Below the pieces are notes generated by a model. The model searched no databases, was not told where the DNA came from, and worked only from the letters and a program-made list of their open reading frames with translations. A stretch of DNA of 64,000 nt from JBDOQU01 sp039839375. Its GTDB lineage: Bacteria > Pseudomonadota > Alphaproteobacteria > DSM-16000 > Inquilinaceae. Location of the stretch: NCBI RefSeq assembly GCF_039839375.1, contig NZ_JBDOQU010000001.1, positions 248,001 through 312,000 of the forward strand, read 5' to 3'. Numbering within the stretch: position 1 is the first letter of the stretch; the number at the start of each line of letters is the position of its first letter. Below, piece by piece: positions 8,360-18,933 of this stretch. The position numbers and the translations under genes were made by a program.

Positions 8360-10306
8360 TTAGCCCCGAACGCTGTAGAGATACCAGGAAACCAGCGCCA
8401 CCACCCCGATGAGCATGGCGAAGGCGTAGTGATAGAGGTAGCCGGTCTGAAGCGCGCTGGTCCGCCGCGCGATGTCCCGCGTCACCCGCGCGATGCCGTC
8501 CGGTCCGACGCCGTCGATGATCGCCACGTCGCCTGACTTCCACAGCCCCCGACCCAGCCACATGGAAAAGCGGACGACGAAGAAGTCGTAGATCTCGTCG
8601 AAATACCATTTCCGGAAGGAGAGGTTGTAGAGCGGCCGGAACACGGTCGCCGTCAGCCCCGGCAGGTAAGGCCGGCCCATATAGAAGAGGTAGGCGAGGC
8701 CAATGCCGATCAGGCCCATCACGACCGGCAGGATCTTCACCCAGAAGGGCACGTGATGCGCCGCCTCGATGGTGTCGTTCGCTTCCAGCACCAGGATCGA
8801 GTCGCCCCAGAACGCCTCGCGCCCATGATGGACGAACGCGTCATAACCCACGTAACCGGCGAACACCGCCCCGATCGCCAGCACGACCAGCGGTCCCAGC
8901 ATGACCCAGGGGCTTTCATGGACGTGCGCCATCGTCTTCTCGTCGGCGCGCGGCTGGCCGTGGAAGGTCATCAGCAGCAGCCGCCAGCTATAGAAAGCGG
9001 TCAGCAGCGCCGCGATCGTGCCCAGCCAGAAGGCGTAGGAGCCGAACCAGCTATGATCCGCGAACGCCGACTCCAGGATGATGTCCTTGGAATAGAAGCC
9101 GGCGAAGCCGAACACGCCGTAGACCCCGACCCCGGCAAGCGCCAGGCTGCCGATCCACATCATCGCGTAGGTGACGGGGATCATCCGCCAGATGCCGCCC
9201 ATCTTGCGCATGTCCTGCTCGTCCGACATGGCGTGGATCACCGATCCGGAGCCCAGGAACAGCAGGGCCTTGAAGAAGGCGTGCGTCATCAGGTGGAAGA
9301 TCGCCGCCTCATAGGCGGAGACGCCCAGCGCGAAGAACATGTAGCCGAGCTGGCTCATCGTCGAATAGGCGATGACGCGCTTGATGTCGGTCTGGGTCAG
9401 GCCGATCGTCGCCGCCACGAAGGCCGTCGTCGCGCCGACGATCGTCACCACCATCAGCGCCGTCGGCGCATATTCGAAGACCGGCGACAGGCGGGCGATC
9501 ATGAAGACGCCGGCGGTCACCATCGTCGCGGCGTGGATCAGCGCGGAAACCGGGGTCGGGCCTTCCATCGCGTCCGGCAGCCAGGTGTGCAGGCCAAGCT
9601 GGGCGGACTTGCCCATCGCGCCGACGAACAGCAGCAGGCAGGCCGTGTTCAGCGCCGGGACCTCGTAGCCCAGGAAGTTGAAGGTGGCGTCCGCCATGGC
9701 CGGCGCGGCCTCGAAGACCGTGTCGAACTCGACCGATCCGAAGATCACGAAGATCGCGAAGATGCCCAGCAGGAACCCGAAATCGCCGACCCGGTTCACC
9801 ACGAACGCCTTGATGGAGGCGTCGTTGGCGGACTTCTTCTCGTACCAGAAGCCGATCAGCAGATAGGAGGCGAGACCGACGCCCTCCCAGCCGAAGAACA
9901 TCTGCACCAGATTGTCCGCCGTCACCAGCATCAGCATCATGAAGGTGAACAGGCTGAGATAGGCGAAGAACCGGGCCCGGTGCGGATCGTGGCTCATATA
10001 GCCGATGGAATAGATGTGGACCATTGCCGACACGCCGTTGACGACGATCAGCATCACGGCCGTCAGCGTGTCGAACCTCAGCGCCCAATCCACGGCGAAA
10101 TCGCCGCTTTCGATCCAGGTGAAGAGGGTGATCGTGCGCGTCTCGCCGCCCAGCGCGACGTCGACGAACAGCCAGATCGAAAGGATCGCAGCGGCGCAGA
10201 CACTGGCCACGGTCACGGCCATCGACGCGCGATGGCCGATGACGCGGCCAAGGCAGCCGGCAATCAGAAAGCCGATGAGCGGCAGGAATATCGCGGCAAC
10301 TTCCAT
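8360..10306 (-). CDS. nuoL: NADH-quinone oxidoreductase subunit L
   Basis: A 648-aa distal subunit of the complex I membrane arm, with the long amphipathic lateral helix and anchor helix at its C terminus. MFFGWEGVGLASYLLIGFWY holds the key helix-5 Glu141. GAMGKSAQLGLHTWLPDAME carries the channel Lys and the conserved HTWLPDAMEGPTPVSALIHAATMV block follows in two parts. LTQTDIKRVIAYSTMSQLGY matches the second conserved motif. Length is close to the 610-650 aa usual for NuoL. Spacing to nuoK is 13 nt. Confidence 0.96.
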   Translation of the reverse strand: MEVAAIFLPLIGFLIAGCLGRVIGHRASMAVTVASVCAAAILSIWLFVDVALGGETRTITLFTWIESGDFAVDWALRFDTLTAVMLIVVNGVSAMVHIYSIGYMSHDPHRARFFAYLSLFTFMMLMLVTADNLVQMFFGWEGVGLASYLLIGFWYEKKSANDASIKAFVVNRVGDFGFLLGIFAIFVIFGSVEFDTVFEAAPAMADATFNFLGYEVPALNTACLLLFVGAMGKSAQLGLHTWLPDAMEGPTPVSALIHAATMVTAGVFMIARLSPVFEYAPTALMVVTIVGATTAFVAATIGLTQTDIKRVIAYSTMSQLGYMFFALGVSAYEAAIFHLMTHAFFKALLFLGSGSVIHAMSDEQDMRKMGGIWRMIPVTYAMMWIGSLALAGVGVYGVFGFAGFYSKDIILESAFADHSWFGSYAFWLGTIAALLTAFYSWRLLLMTFHGQPRADEKTMAHVHESPWVMLGPLVVLAIGAVFAGYVGYDAFVHHGREAFWGDSILVLEANDTIEAAHHVPFWVKILPVVMGLIGIGLAYLFYMGRPYLPGLTATVFRPLYNLSFRKWYFDEIYDFFVVRFSMWLGRGLWKSGDVAIIDGVGPDGIARVTRDIARRTSALQTGYLYHYAFAMLIGVVALVSWYLYSVRG

Positions 10307-10319
10307 CGGTGCGACGCCC

Positions 10320-10628
10320 TCAGCCCTTCATGAGATTGATGTCGGTGACCGCGATGGTGCCGCGGTTCCGGAAATAGACGACCAGAATGGCGAGCCCGAT
10401 CGCCGCCTCCGCCGCGGCGACCGTCAGCACGAACATCGCGAAGATCTGGCCGACCAGATCGTTCAGCGTGGTGGAGAACGCCACAAGGTTCAGGTTGACC
10501 GCCAGCAGCATCAGCTCGATCGACATCAGGATGATGATGACGTTCTTCCGGTTGAGGAAGATGCCGAAGATGCCCAGCGTGAACAGGATCGCCGCGACCG
10601 TCAGATAGTGAGCGAGACCGATTTCCAT
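10320..10628 (-). CDS. nuoK: NADH-quinone oxidoreductase subunit K
   Basis: A 102-aa, three-helix complex I subunit related to MrpC. The two buried glutamates needed for proton transfer are present: Glu38 in LMSIELMLLAVNLN and Glu74 in VAAAEAAIGLAILV (Glu36 and Glu72 in E. coli). It starts 4 nt after nuoJ. Confidence 0.96.
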   Translation of the reverse strand: MEIGLAHYLTVAAILFTLGIFGIFLNRKNVIIILMSIELMLLAVNLNLVAFSTTLNDLVGQIFAMFVLTVAAAEAAIGLAILVVYFRNRGTIAVTDINLMKG

Positions 10629-10632
10629 GTCC

Positions 10633-11247
10633 TTAGACCCCTTCCCCGCTCTCGACCTTGCGGATGGCGACCACCTGATCGCGCGGGCGGCTCACCTGAT
10701 CGGAGATCTTCTGCCGGCGCACGCCCTCGCGCTGACGGAGCGTCAGGACGATCGCGCCGATCATCGCGACCAGCAGGACCAGCCCCGACGCCTGGAACAG
10801 GTAGGCGTAGTCGGTATAGATCAGCCGGCCCAGCGCCTCGGTGTTGCTCACCTGGTCGGTCGCCGGCATGACCGCGCGGCTGGCCCCTTCCGCGCCGGGA
10901 GACACCACCCAGGCGCCGAACACGAACACCAGCTCGACCAGCAGGATCAGCCCGATCAGCCCACCGATCGGCAGGTACTGGAGGAAACCCTGGCGCAGTT
11001 CGGCGAAATTGATGTCCAGCATCATGACGACGAACAGGAAAAGCACCGCCACGGCGCCGACATAGACGACGACCAGGATCATCGCCAGGAACTCCGCCCC
11101 CATCAGCACGAACAGCGCCGCGGCGTTGAAGAACGCCAGGATCAGGAACAGCACCGAATGGACCGGGTTCTTCGCTGAGATCACCATCACGCCGGAGGCG
11201 ATGGCGATGCCGGCGAAAAGATAAAAGGCCAGGGCCTGGACAATCAT
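10633..11247 (-). CDS. nuoJ: NADH-quinone oxidoreductase subunit J
   Basis: A 204-aa membrane subunit with five predicted helices. The helix-3 region with the pi-bulge is recognisable in FLAMILVVVYVGAVAVLFLFVVMMLD. A charged C-terminal tail of about 35 residues follows the last helix. A 129-nt gap with no clear gene separates it from nuoI upstream, which is unusual in this otherwise tight operon. Confidence 0.95.
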   Translation of the reverse strand: MIVQALAFYLFAGIAIASGVMVISAKNPVHSVLFLILAFFNAAALFVLMGAEFLAMILVVVYVGAVAVLFLFVVMMLDINFAELRQGFLQYLPIGGLIGLILLVELVFVFGAWVVSPGAEGASRAVMPATDQVSNTEALGRLIYTDYAYLFQASGLVLLVAMIGAIVLTLRQREGVRRQKISDQVSRPRDQVVAIRKVESGEGV

Positions 11248-11376
11248 GCCGAAGCGCTCCCGCGGGCTTGGGAGGAATGAAGGGTCGTCAAGGCGAGGGT
11301 TTCCCCCGGGTTGATCTGGAAAGCCGCCCCCAAGGGCGCGATTCCAGGAAACTGGACGTGGCGCGCCGCCGGCTTT

Positions 11377-11865
11377 TTACCGGTAAGGCGCGTCGGCTGC
11401 AATGTTCGCGGCGAGCTGGGCTTCCCATCGGTCGCCGTTCGCCAGCAGCTTCTCCTTGTTATAGAAAAGCTCTTCCCGCGTCTCGGTCGAGAATTCGAAG
11501 TTCGGCCCCTCGACGACCGCATCCACCGGGCAGGCCTCCTGGCACAGGCCGCAATAGATGCACTTCGTCATGTCGATGTCGTAGCGCGTCGTGCGGCGGC
11601 TGCCGTCGGCGCGCGGCTCCGACTCGATGGTGATCGCCTGGGCCGGGCACACCGCCTCGCACAGCTTGCAGGCAATGCAGCGCTCCTCGCCGTTGGGGTA
11701 GCGGCGCAGCGCGTGCTCCCCTCGGAAGCGCGGGCTGATCGGCCCCTTCTCGAACGGGTAGTTCAGCGTCACCTTCGGCTTGAACATGTAGCTGAAGGTA
11801 AGCCCCAGGCCCGTAAGCAGCTCGGTCAGGAAGAGCCCCCGGGCGGTGCGGTCCAGAAATGCCAT
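11377..11865 (-). CDS. nuoI: NADH-quinone oxidoreductase subunit I
   Basis: A 162-aa ferredoxin-like subunit that carries clusters N6a and N6b on the path to N2 and quinone. Two 4Fe-4S motifs are complete: CIACKLCEAVCP (Cys63, 66, 69, 73) and CIYCGLCQEACP (Cys102, 105, 108, 112). Each motif's last Cys belongs to the opposite cluster, as usual. Start MAFLDRTARGLFLTELLTG matches alphaproteobacterial and mitochondrial homologues. It is 21 nt from nuoH. Confidence 0.96.
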   Translation of the reverse strand: MAFLDRTARGLFLTELLTGLGLTFSYMFKPKVTLNYPFEKGPISPRFRGEHALRRYPNGEERCIACKLCEAVCPAQAITIESEPRADGSRRTTRYDIDMTKCIYCGLCQEACPVDAVVEGPNFEFSTETREELFYNKEKLLANGDRWEAQLAANIAADAPYR

Positions 11866-11886
11866 CTTCTATCCGATCCTAATACT

Positions 11887-12915
11887 TCACGCCGGCAGCA
11901 GGTCGAACGCCAGCAGCCCGCCGGCGATCACGATCACCCACAGCAGCGACAGCGGCAGGAACACCTTCCAGCCCAGCCGCATCAACTGGTCGTAGCGGTA
12001 CCGCGGCAGCGTCGCTCGCACCCAGATGAAGGTGAACAGGCAGAAGGCGATCTTGAGCGCGAACCAGATCGGCCCCGGGATCCAGTAGAGCGGCGCCCAG
12101 TCGAACGGCGGCAGCCAGCCTCCCAGGAACAGGATGGTGGTCATCCCGCTCATCAGGATCATGTTGGCATACTCGCCCAGGAAGAACAGCGCGAACGTCA
12201 TCGCCGAATATTCGACGTTGTAGCCGCCCACCAGCTCCGATTCGCCTTCCGGCAGGTCGAACGGCGAACGATTCGTCTCCGCCAGGGCGGAGACGAAGAA
12301 GACCACCGCCATCGGCAGCAGCGGCGTCAGCAGGAAGCCGTTGACGAAGCCGTAGATGCCCTTCTGCGCCAGCACGATCTCGGTCAGGTTCAGCGATCCG
12401 GCGCACAGCAGCACCGTGATAATGACGAAGCCGATCGAGACCTCGTAGGACACCATCTGCGCCGCCGACCGAAGCGCGCCCAGGAAGGCGTATTTCGAGT
12501 TCGAGGCCCAGCCGGCCATGATGATGCCGTAGACGCCCAGCGAGGAGATGGCGAACAGGTAGAGGATGCCGACATTGATGTCGGCCAGCACCATCCCGTC
12601 GCCGAACGGGATCACCGCCCAGGCGATGAGGCTGAGCAGGAAGGTGATCATCGGCGCGATCACGAACACCACCCGGTTCGAACCGGACGGGATGATCGTC
12701 TCCTTCGCGAACAGCTTCAGCCCGTCCGCGAAGGGTTGCAGCAGGCCGAACGGTCCGACGACCATCGGCCCCTGGCGGAGCTGCATCGCCCCCAGCACCT
12801 TGCGTTCCGCATAGGTCAGGTAGGCGACCGCGATCAGAAGGGGAACGATGATCGCCATGCATTGGATGACGATGAGAATCGTCGGCCAGGCGTAGCCGGT
12901 CCAGAAAGCTTCCAT
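11887..12915 (-). CDS. nuoH: NADH-quinone oxidoreductase subunit H
   Basis: A 342-aa, eight-helix subunit at the junction of the two arms, forming much of the quinone chamber. The signature YAERKVLGAMQLRQGP follows the first helix. NRSPFDLPEGESELVGGYNVEYSA in the central loop supplies the conserved acidic residues. GLLQPFADGLKLFAKE is also typical. It lies 11 nt after nuoG. Confidence 0.96.
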   Translation of the reverse strand: MEAFWTGYAWPTILIVIQCMAIIVPLLIAVAYLTYAERKVLGAMQLRQGPMVVGPFGLLQPFADGLKLFAKETIIPSGSNRVVFVIAPMITFLLSLIAWAVIPFGDGMVLADINVGILYLFAISSLGVYGIIMAGWASNSKYAFLGALRSAAQMVSYEVSIGFVIITVLLCAGSLNLTEIVLAQKGIYGFVNGFLLTPLLPMAVVFFVSALAETNRSPFDLPEGESELVGGYNVEYSAMTFALFFLGEYANMILMSGMTTILFLGGWLPPFDWAPLYWIPGPIWFALKIAFCLFTFIWVRATLPRYRYDQLMRLGWKVFLPLSLLWVIVIAGGLLAFDLLPA

Positions 12916-12926
12916 CTTCTCGTCGC

Positions 12927-14975
12927 CTATTCCGCTGCTTCGGCCGCGCCGCCGCCGTGCAGGATCTCATCCACGCAGCGCGCCATCGTCTCAGACGCCC
13001 GGCTGATCGGGTCGGTCATGTAGAAATTCGCGATCGGCGTCGCGAACGGCGCCTGATCCATCTTCCCCTTCTCGCCGAACGCGCCCCACGCGGCCGGCTC
13101 CAGCACGTCGATCGCCGCGAAGGTCGGGTGCGCCTCCAGCATCTTGCCGCGCAGCTCGCGCAGGCTGTCATAGGGCAGCGTGCGGCCCAGATGCTGGCTC
13201 GCCGCGCGCAGGATCTTCCAGTCCTCCCGCGCCTCGCCGGGCGGGAAGACCGCCATGCGACCAAGCTGCGCCCGCCCTTCGGTGTTGACGTAGGTGCCGT
13301 TCTTCTCCGTATAGGCAGCGCCGGGCAGGATCACGTCGGCGCGGTGCGCGCCGCGGTCGCCGTGATGGCCCTGATAGATGACGAAGGCGTCGCCCAGCCG
13401 GCTGGTGTCGATCTCGTCCGCGCCCAAAAGCCAGACCACATCGATCTCGCCCTTCCCGGCCCCGTCCAGGATACCTGCCACGTCGCGGCCGCCCTCGCCC
13501 GGCAGGAAGCCGACATCCAGCCCGCCGACCCGTCCGGCGGCGGTGTGCAGAACGTTGAAGCCGTTCCAGTCTTCCCGAACCGTCGCCAGCTCCCGGCACG
13601 CCGCCAGGATAACCGCGCCGTCGGGCCGGGCCAGCGCGCCCATGCCGACGATGACCATCGGGTTCTTGGCGTCCTTCAGCAGCTTCGCGAAGTCGCCCTT
13701 GCCGCCCGCGATCTCCGATAGCGTGTCCGTCCCCGCGCCCAGATATTCGGTGCGGTAGGTCAGGTCCTCGTTCGTCCCGATGACGCCGACCGTCAGGCCG
13801 CCGCGCAGCCACCGCTTGCGGATGCGGGCGTTGAGGATCGGCGCCTCGATCCGGGGGTTGGACCCCACGATCAGGATGGCGTCGGCTTCCTCGATCCCGG
13901 CGATGCCGGTGTTGAACAGATAACCGGCCCGCGCGCCCACACCGATCTTCGCGCCGTCCTGGCGGCAGTCGATATTGGCCGATCCCAGCGCGGTCATCAG
14001 CCCCTTCAGGGCGAACATCGATTCCGCGTCGCAAAGGTCGCCGGCGATCGCCGCGATGCGGGAGCCGTCGACGCCCTGGAGCCGCGCCGTTACCGCCGCG
14101 AAGGCTTCTTCCCAGCTCGCCGGCGTCAGCTTGCCGTCGCGCCGCACATAGGGGCGGTCAAGCCGCTGGCGCATCAGCCCGTCGCAGGCGAAGCGGGTCT
14201 TGTCGCTGATCCACTCCTCGTTCACGTCCTCGTTGAGGCGCGGCAGGACGCGCATCACCTGCCCGCCCCTTGCGTCGACGCGGATGCTGGAGCCGACGGC
14301 GTCCATCACGTCGACCGTCTGGGTCTTCTTCAACTCCCACGGCCGCGCCGCGAAGGCGTAGGGCTTGGAGGTCAGCGCGCCGACGGGGCAGATGTCGATC
14401 ATGTTGCCGGACAGTTCCGACGACACCGCCTTCCCGACATAGGTGCCGATCTCCATGTGCTCGCTGCGGCCAGTCGCCCCCATCTCCGGCACGCCGGCGA
14501 TCTCGTCGGCGAAGCGGATGCAGCGGGTGCAATGAATGCAGCGCGTCATGAAGGTCTTGATCAGCGGCCCGAGATATTTCTCCTTCACCGCCCGCTTGTT
14601 CTCCGCGAATCGGCCCCGGTCGAAGCCGTAGGCCATCGCCTGGTCCTGCAGATCGCACTCGCCGCCCTGGTCGCAGATCGGGCAGTCCAGCGGGTGGTTG
14701 ATCAGCAGGAATTCCATCACGCCCTTGCGGGCCTTGTGGACCAGGTCCGTGTCGGTGCGGATGACCATGCCGTCGCCGGCCGGCATCGCGCAGGACGCGA
14801 TCGGCTTCGGGCTGCGCTCCATCTCCACCAGGCACATGCGGCAGTTGGCCGGCACTGAAAGCCGGTCGTGATAGCAGAAGCGTGGGATCTCCACGCCCAG
14901 TTGCTCGCAGGCCTGGAGGACCGATGTCCCCGGCTCGACCTCGATCTCGATTCCGTCGATCGTCAGCTTAGGCAT
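12927..14975 (-). CDS. nuoG: NADH-quinone oxidoreductase subunit G
   Basis: A 682-aa iron-sulfur subunit of the peripheral arm. The N-terminal 2Fe-2S ferredoxin domain has Cys34, 45, 48 and 62. Next is the His-Cys3 cluster N5 motif (HPLDCPICDQGGECDLQ), then the 4Fe-4S motif CIHCTRCIRFADE, and CPVGAL. A degenerate molybdopterin oxidoreductase fold follows. Length is like mitochondrial NDUFS1 (about 690-700 aa) rather than the 900-aa E. coli NuoG, so the extra N7 cluster is not expected. It is 9 nt before nuoF. Confidence 0.95.
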   Translation of the reverse strand: MPKLTIDGIEIEVEPGTSVLQACEQLGVEIPRFCYHDRLSVPANCRMCLVEMERSPKPIASCAMPAGDGMVIRTDTDLVHKARKGVMEFLLINHPLDCPICDQGGECDLQDQAMAYGFDRGRFAENKRAVKEKYLGPLIKTFMTRCIHCTRCIRFADEIAGVPEMGATGRSEHMEIGTYVGKAVSSELSGNMIDICPVGALTSKPYAFAARPWELKKTQTVDVMDAVGSSIRVDARGGQVMRVLPRLNEDVNEEWISDKTRFACDGLMRQRLDRPYVRRDGKLTPASWEEAFAAVTARLQGVDGSRIAAIAGDLCDAESMFALKGLMTALGSANIDCRQDGAKIGVGARAGYLFNTGIAGIEEADAILIVGSNPRIEAPILNARIRKRWLRGGLTVGVIGTNEDLTYRTEYLGAGTDTLSEIAGGKGDFAKLLKDAKNPMVIVGMGALARPDGAVILAACRELATVREDWNGFNVLHTAAGRVGGLDVGFLPGEGGRDVAGILDGAGKGEIDVVWLLGADEIDTSRLGDAFVIYQGHHGDRGAHRADVILPGAAYTEKNGTYVNTEGRAQLGRMAVFPPGEAREDWKILRAASQHLGRTLPYDSLRELRGKMLEAHPTFAAIDVLEPAAWGAFGEKGKMDQAPFATPIANFYMTDPISRASETMARCVDEILHGGGAAEAAE

Positions 14976-14984
14976 TTTTCGTTC

Positions 14985-16280
<1,296 letters not shown>

Positions 16281-16282
16281 GG

Positions 16283-17083
16283 CTACTGCCCTTCCTTCGC
16301 GCCGGTGGTCTTGCCTTCCGGATGGATCTTGACCTTGGTCCGGGCCTTCTTCTCCGGATCGGCATCCGACCGGGAACGGCCCTCGGCGCCCTTCAGGGAT
16401 TCGGCGACCTGCCCGTTGTCGACCTCCGCGCCCTCGGCGGTCTTCGCCGCGCGCTTCTGGCCCTTCTTCGTGTCGGGCGCCCATTCCGCCAGCGAGGTCG
16501 GTCCCGCCTCCGCCTGGCTGCCGGGCCGGCCGATCACCGACCCCTTCTTCAGCGCCTTGCCGGCCTTCAGATCGTCGATCAGCGCGCAGGTCCGGTCGTA
16601 GTCCAGATCCTCGACATAGTCGTCGTTGATCTGGATCATCGGCGCGTTGACGCAAGCGCCCAGGCATTCGACCTCGACGACGGTGAACATGCCGTCCTCA
16701 CTGTCATGGCCGGGCGTCGCGCCGGTCTTGTCTTTCAGCGCCTTCAGCACCGCGTCGGAATTGCACAGCCAGCAGGGCGTTGTGGTGCAGACCTGGACCA
16801 GGAATTTCCCGACCGGGGCCTTGTTGTACATCGTGTAGAAGCTGGCGACCTCATAGGCGCGGATGCGCGGCATTTCCAGAAGGTCGGCCACGTAATCCAT
16901 CGCCGCGCGCGGCAGCCAGTTCTCGTTCTGACGCTGGGCGAGGTCCAGCAGCGGCATCACCGCGCTCTGCTGCTTGCCCGGCGGATATTTGGCGATGATC
17001 TTTTGCGCGCGCTCCAGATTCTCCGGCGTGAAGGCGAAGTCCTGCGGCTGGAGGTGTTGCGGCGCCGGCGCTCCGAAACTCAT
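16283..17083 (-). CDS. nuoE: NADH-quinone oxidoreductase subunit E, with long C-terminal tail
   Basis: A thioredoxin-like 2Fe-2S subunit (cluster N1a) of the NADH module. Cluster ligands are Cys99 and Cys104 in VQVCTTTPCWLC, and Cys140 and Cys144 in VECLGACVNAP. The folded domain ends near residue 190. A further 75 residues form a charged, low-complexity tail rich in Lys, Ala, Glu and Gly. E. coli NuoE has 166 aa; tails of this kind are known in alphaproteobacteria. The start at 17083 overlaps the nuoD stop (ATGA); the open frame continues upstream antisense to no known domain and was excluded. Confidence 0.93.
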   Translation of the reverse strand: MSFGAPAPQHLQPQDFAFTPENLERAQKIIAKYPPGKQQSAVMPLLDLAQRQNENWLPRAAMDYVADLLEMPRIRAYEVASFYTMYNKAPVGKFLVQVCTTTPCWLCNSDAVLKALKDKTGATPGHDSEDGMFTVVEVECLGACVNAPMIQINDDYVEDLDYDRTCALIDDLKAGKALKKGSVIGRPGSQAEAGPTSLAEWAPDTKKGQKRAAKTAEGAEVDNGQVAESLKGAEGRSRSDADPEKKARTKVKIHPEGKTTGAKEGQ

Positions 17084-18264
17084 CGGTCGATTTCCCCGAA
17101 AACGATGTCCATGGAGCCGATGATCGCCACCGCGTCGGCGAGCATGTGACCTCGGCTCATGAAGTCCAGCCCCTGAAGATGCGCGAAGCCGGGAGCGCGG
17201 ATGCGGCATCGGTAGGGGCGGTTCGTGCCGTCGGCGACCAGATATACGGCGAATTCGCCCTTGGGCGCCTCGACCGCCGCGTAAACCTCGCCCTCCGGCA
17301 CGTGATAACCTTCGGTATAGAGCTTGAAGTGATGGATCAGCGCTTCCATCGACCGCTTCATCTCGGCCCGGGGCGGCGGCGCGACCTTGCGGTCGGCGAC
17401 CTTGATCGGCCCGTCCTTGGGCATCTGCTCCAGGCATTGCCGGATGATGCGGGCCGACTGGCGCATCTCCTCGATCCGGATCAGGTAACGCGCATAACAG
17501 TCGCCGGTCAGGCCGACCGGGACGTCGAAATCCATCCGGTCATAGACTTCGTAGGGCTGCGCCTTGCGCAGGTCCCAGGCGACGTTCGACCCGCGCAGCA
17601 TCGGGCCGGTGAAGCCCCAGGCCAGCGCCTCCTCCTTGGTGACGATCCCGACATCGACCGTCCGTTGCTTGAAGACGCGGTTCTCGCTCAGCAGATCCTC
17701 AAGGTCGGCGATGAAGGCCGGGAACCGCTCGGTATAGGCCCAGATATCGTCCGCCAGTCCCGCCGGCAGGTCCTGATGGACCCCGCCAGGACGGAAATAG
17801 TTGGCGTGCAGACGGGCGCCGCAGACCCGCTCATAGAACTCCATGAGGACTTCGCGTTCCTCGAATCCCCACAGCGACGGCGTGATCGCGCCAACATCCA
17901 GCGCGAACGTCGTCAGGTTCAGCAGATGGTTGAGGATGCGGCCGATCTCGCTGTAGAGCACGCGGATATACTTCGCCCGCTCCGGCACCTCGATGCCCAG
18001 CAGCTTCTCCGTCGCCAGGGCGAAGGCATGCTCCTGGTTCATCGGCGCGACATAATCCAGCCGGTCGAAATAGGGGATCGCCTGGATGTAGGTCTTGTAT
18101 TCGATCAGCTTTTCGGTGCCGCGATGGAGCAGGCCGATATGCGGGTCCGCCCGCTCGACCACCTCGCCATCCATCTCCAGCACCAGGCGCAGCACGCCGT
18201 GCGCGGCCGGATGCTGGGGACCGAAATTGAGCGTGAACGGCTTGATCTGTTGTTCTTCGGCCAT
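17080..18264 (-). CDS. nuoD: NADH-quinone oxidoreductase subunit D
   Basis: A 394-aa, 49-kDa subunit forming the quinone-binding cavity with NuoB. Family blocks present are NFGPQHPAAHGVLRLVLEMDGE (quinone-site His near residue 20), HIGLLHRGTEKLIEYKTY, and the C terminus ending DIVFGEIDR, typical of the NiFe-hydrogenase-derived fold that has lost its metal ligands. NuoC and NuoD are separate here, unlike the E. coli fusion. Gap to nuoC is 6 nt. Confidence 0.96.
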   Translation of the reverse strand: MAEEQQIKPFTLNFGPQHPAAHGVLRLVLEMDGEVVERADPHIGLLHRGTEKLIEYKTYIQAIPYFDRLDYVAPMNQEHAFALATEKLLGIEVPERAKYIRVLYSEIGRILNHLLNLTTFALDVGAITPSLWGFEEREVLMEFYERVCGARLHANYFRPGGVHQDLPAGLADDIWAYTERFPAFIADLEDLLSENRVFKQRTVDVGIVTKEEALAWGFTGPMLRGSNVAWDLRKAQPYEVYDRMDFDVPVGLTGDCYARYLIRIEEMRQSARIIRQCLEQMPKDGPIKVADRKVAPPPRAEMKRSMEALIHHFKLYTEGYHVPEGEVYAAVEAPKGEFAVYLVADGTNRPYRCRIRAPGFAHLQGLDFMSRGHMLADAVAIIGSMDIVFGEIDR

Positions 18265-18270
18265 GATCCC

Positions 18271-18906
18271 TTACGCCTTCCCCGATTCCGGGGTCTCGCC
18301 CTCCGCCGCCTTCTCGTCGCCCGGCAGCATCGTCCTCGTCATGCCCTCCCACGGGCTCAGGAAATCGAAGGTGCGGAAATCCTGGGTCAGCTTCACGGGC
18401 TCGTAGACCACCCGCTTCTGCTCCTCGTCGTAGCGCACCTCGACATAGCCGGTCAGCGGGAAATCCTTGCGTAGCGGATGCCCTTCGAAACCATAATCGG
18501 TCAGGATGCGCCGCAGGTCGGGATTGTCGGAGAAGAAAATCCCGAACATGTCCCACACTTCGCGTTCGAACCACCCGGCCACCGGGAAAAGCTCCACCGC
18601 GGAGGGGACGGGCGTCTCCTCGTCGGTCATGATCTTCACCCGGATGCGCTGGTTATGGCTGTAGCTCAGCAAATGGTAGACGACGTCGAATCGCTCTTCC
18701 CTGTCGGGATAGTCGACGCCGGTCAGATCGACCAGGCTTTCGAACCGGCAGTCGCTGTCGTCCCGCAGGAACTTCAGGACCTTTTCGATCGCGCCGCGCC
18801 GCACCTGGACGGTCAGTTGCCCCGATCGCGTCTCGAAGGACGCGACATCGGCGCCCAGCGCCCCCGCCAGATGCTCGCCGAGATCATTCAATGCCTGAAC
18901 GGACAT
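18271..18906 (-). CDS. nuoC: NADH-quinone oxidoreductase subunit C
   Basis: A 211-aa, 30-kDa subunit of the connecting arm. The signature region ERDVWDMFGI appears here as EREVWDMFGIFFSDNPDLRR, followed by ILTDYGFEGHPLRKDFPLTG, the strongest family marker. Length fits the stand-alone subunit of alphaproteobacteria and mitochondria (about 200-230 aa). It is 27 nt downstream of nuoB. Confidence 0.96.
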   Translation of the reverse strand: MSVQALNDLGEHLAGALGADVASFETRSGQLTVQVRRGAIEKVLKFLRDDSDCRFESLVDLTGVDYPDREERFDVVYHLLSYSHNQRIRVKIMTDEETPVPSAVELFPVAGWFEREVWDMFGIFFSDNPDLRRILTDYGFEGHPLRKDFPLTGYVEVRYDEEQKRVVYEPVKLTQDFRTFDFLSPWEGMTRTMLPGDEKAAEGETPESGKA

Positions 18907-18933
18907 GCAATCTACTCTTGGGTTGTCCGGAAG

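Noticed and set aside
6671..10333. Long plus-strand open frames opposite nuoM and nuoL
   Set aside because: Low-complexity His, Asp and Gln-rich translations that mirror the hydrophobic codons of the nuo genes.
11244..11522. Minus-strand open frame bridging nuoI and the nuoI-nuoJ gap
   Set aside because: Most of it lies in another frame of nuoI, it has no ribosome site at a start within the gap, and its composition is non-protein-like.
16281..16667. Longer nuoF reading upstream of 16280
   Set aside because: The extra residues overlap the nuoE tail in another frame and match nothing in the family; the ATG at 16280 aligns with NuoF starts.
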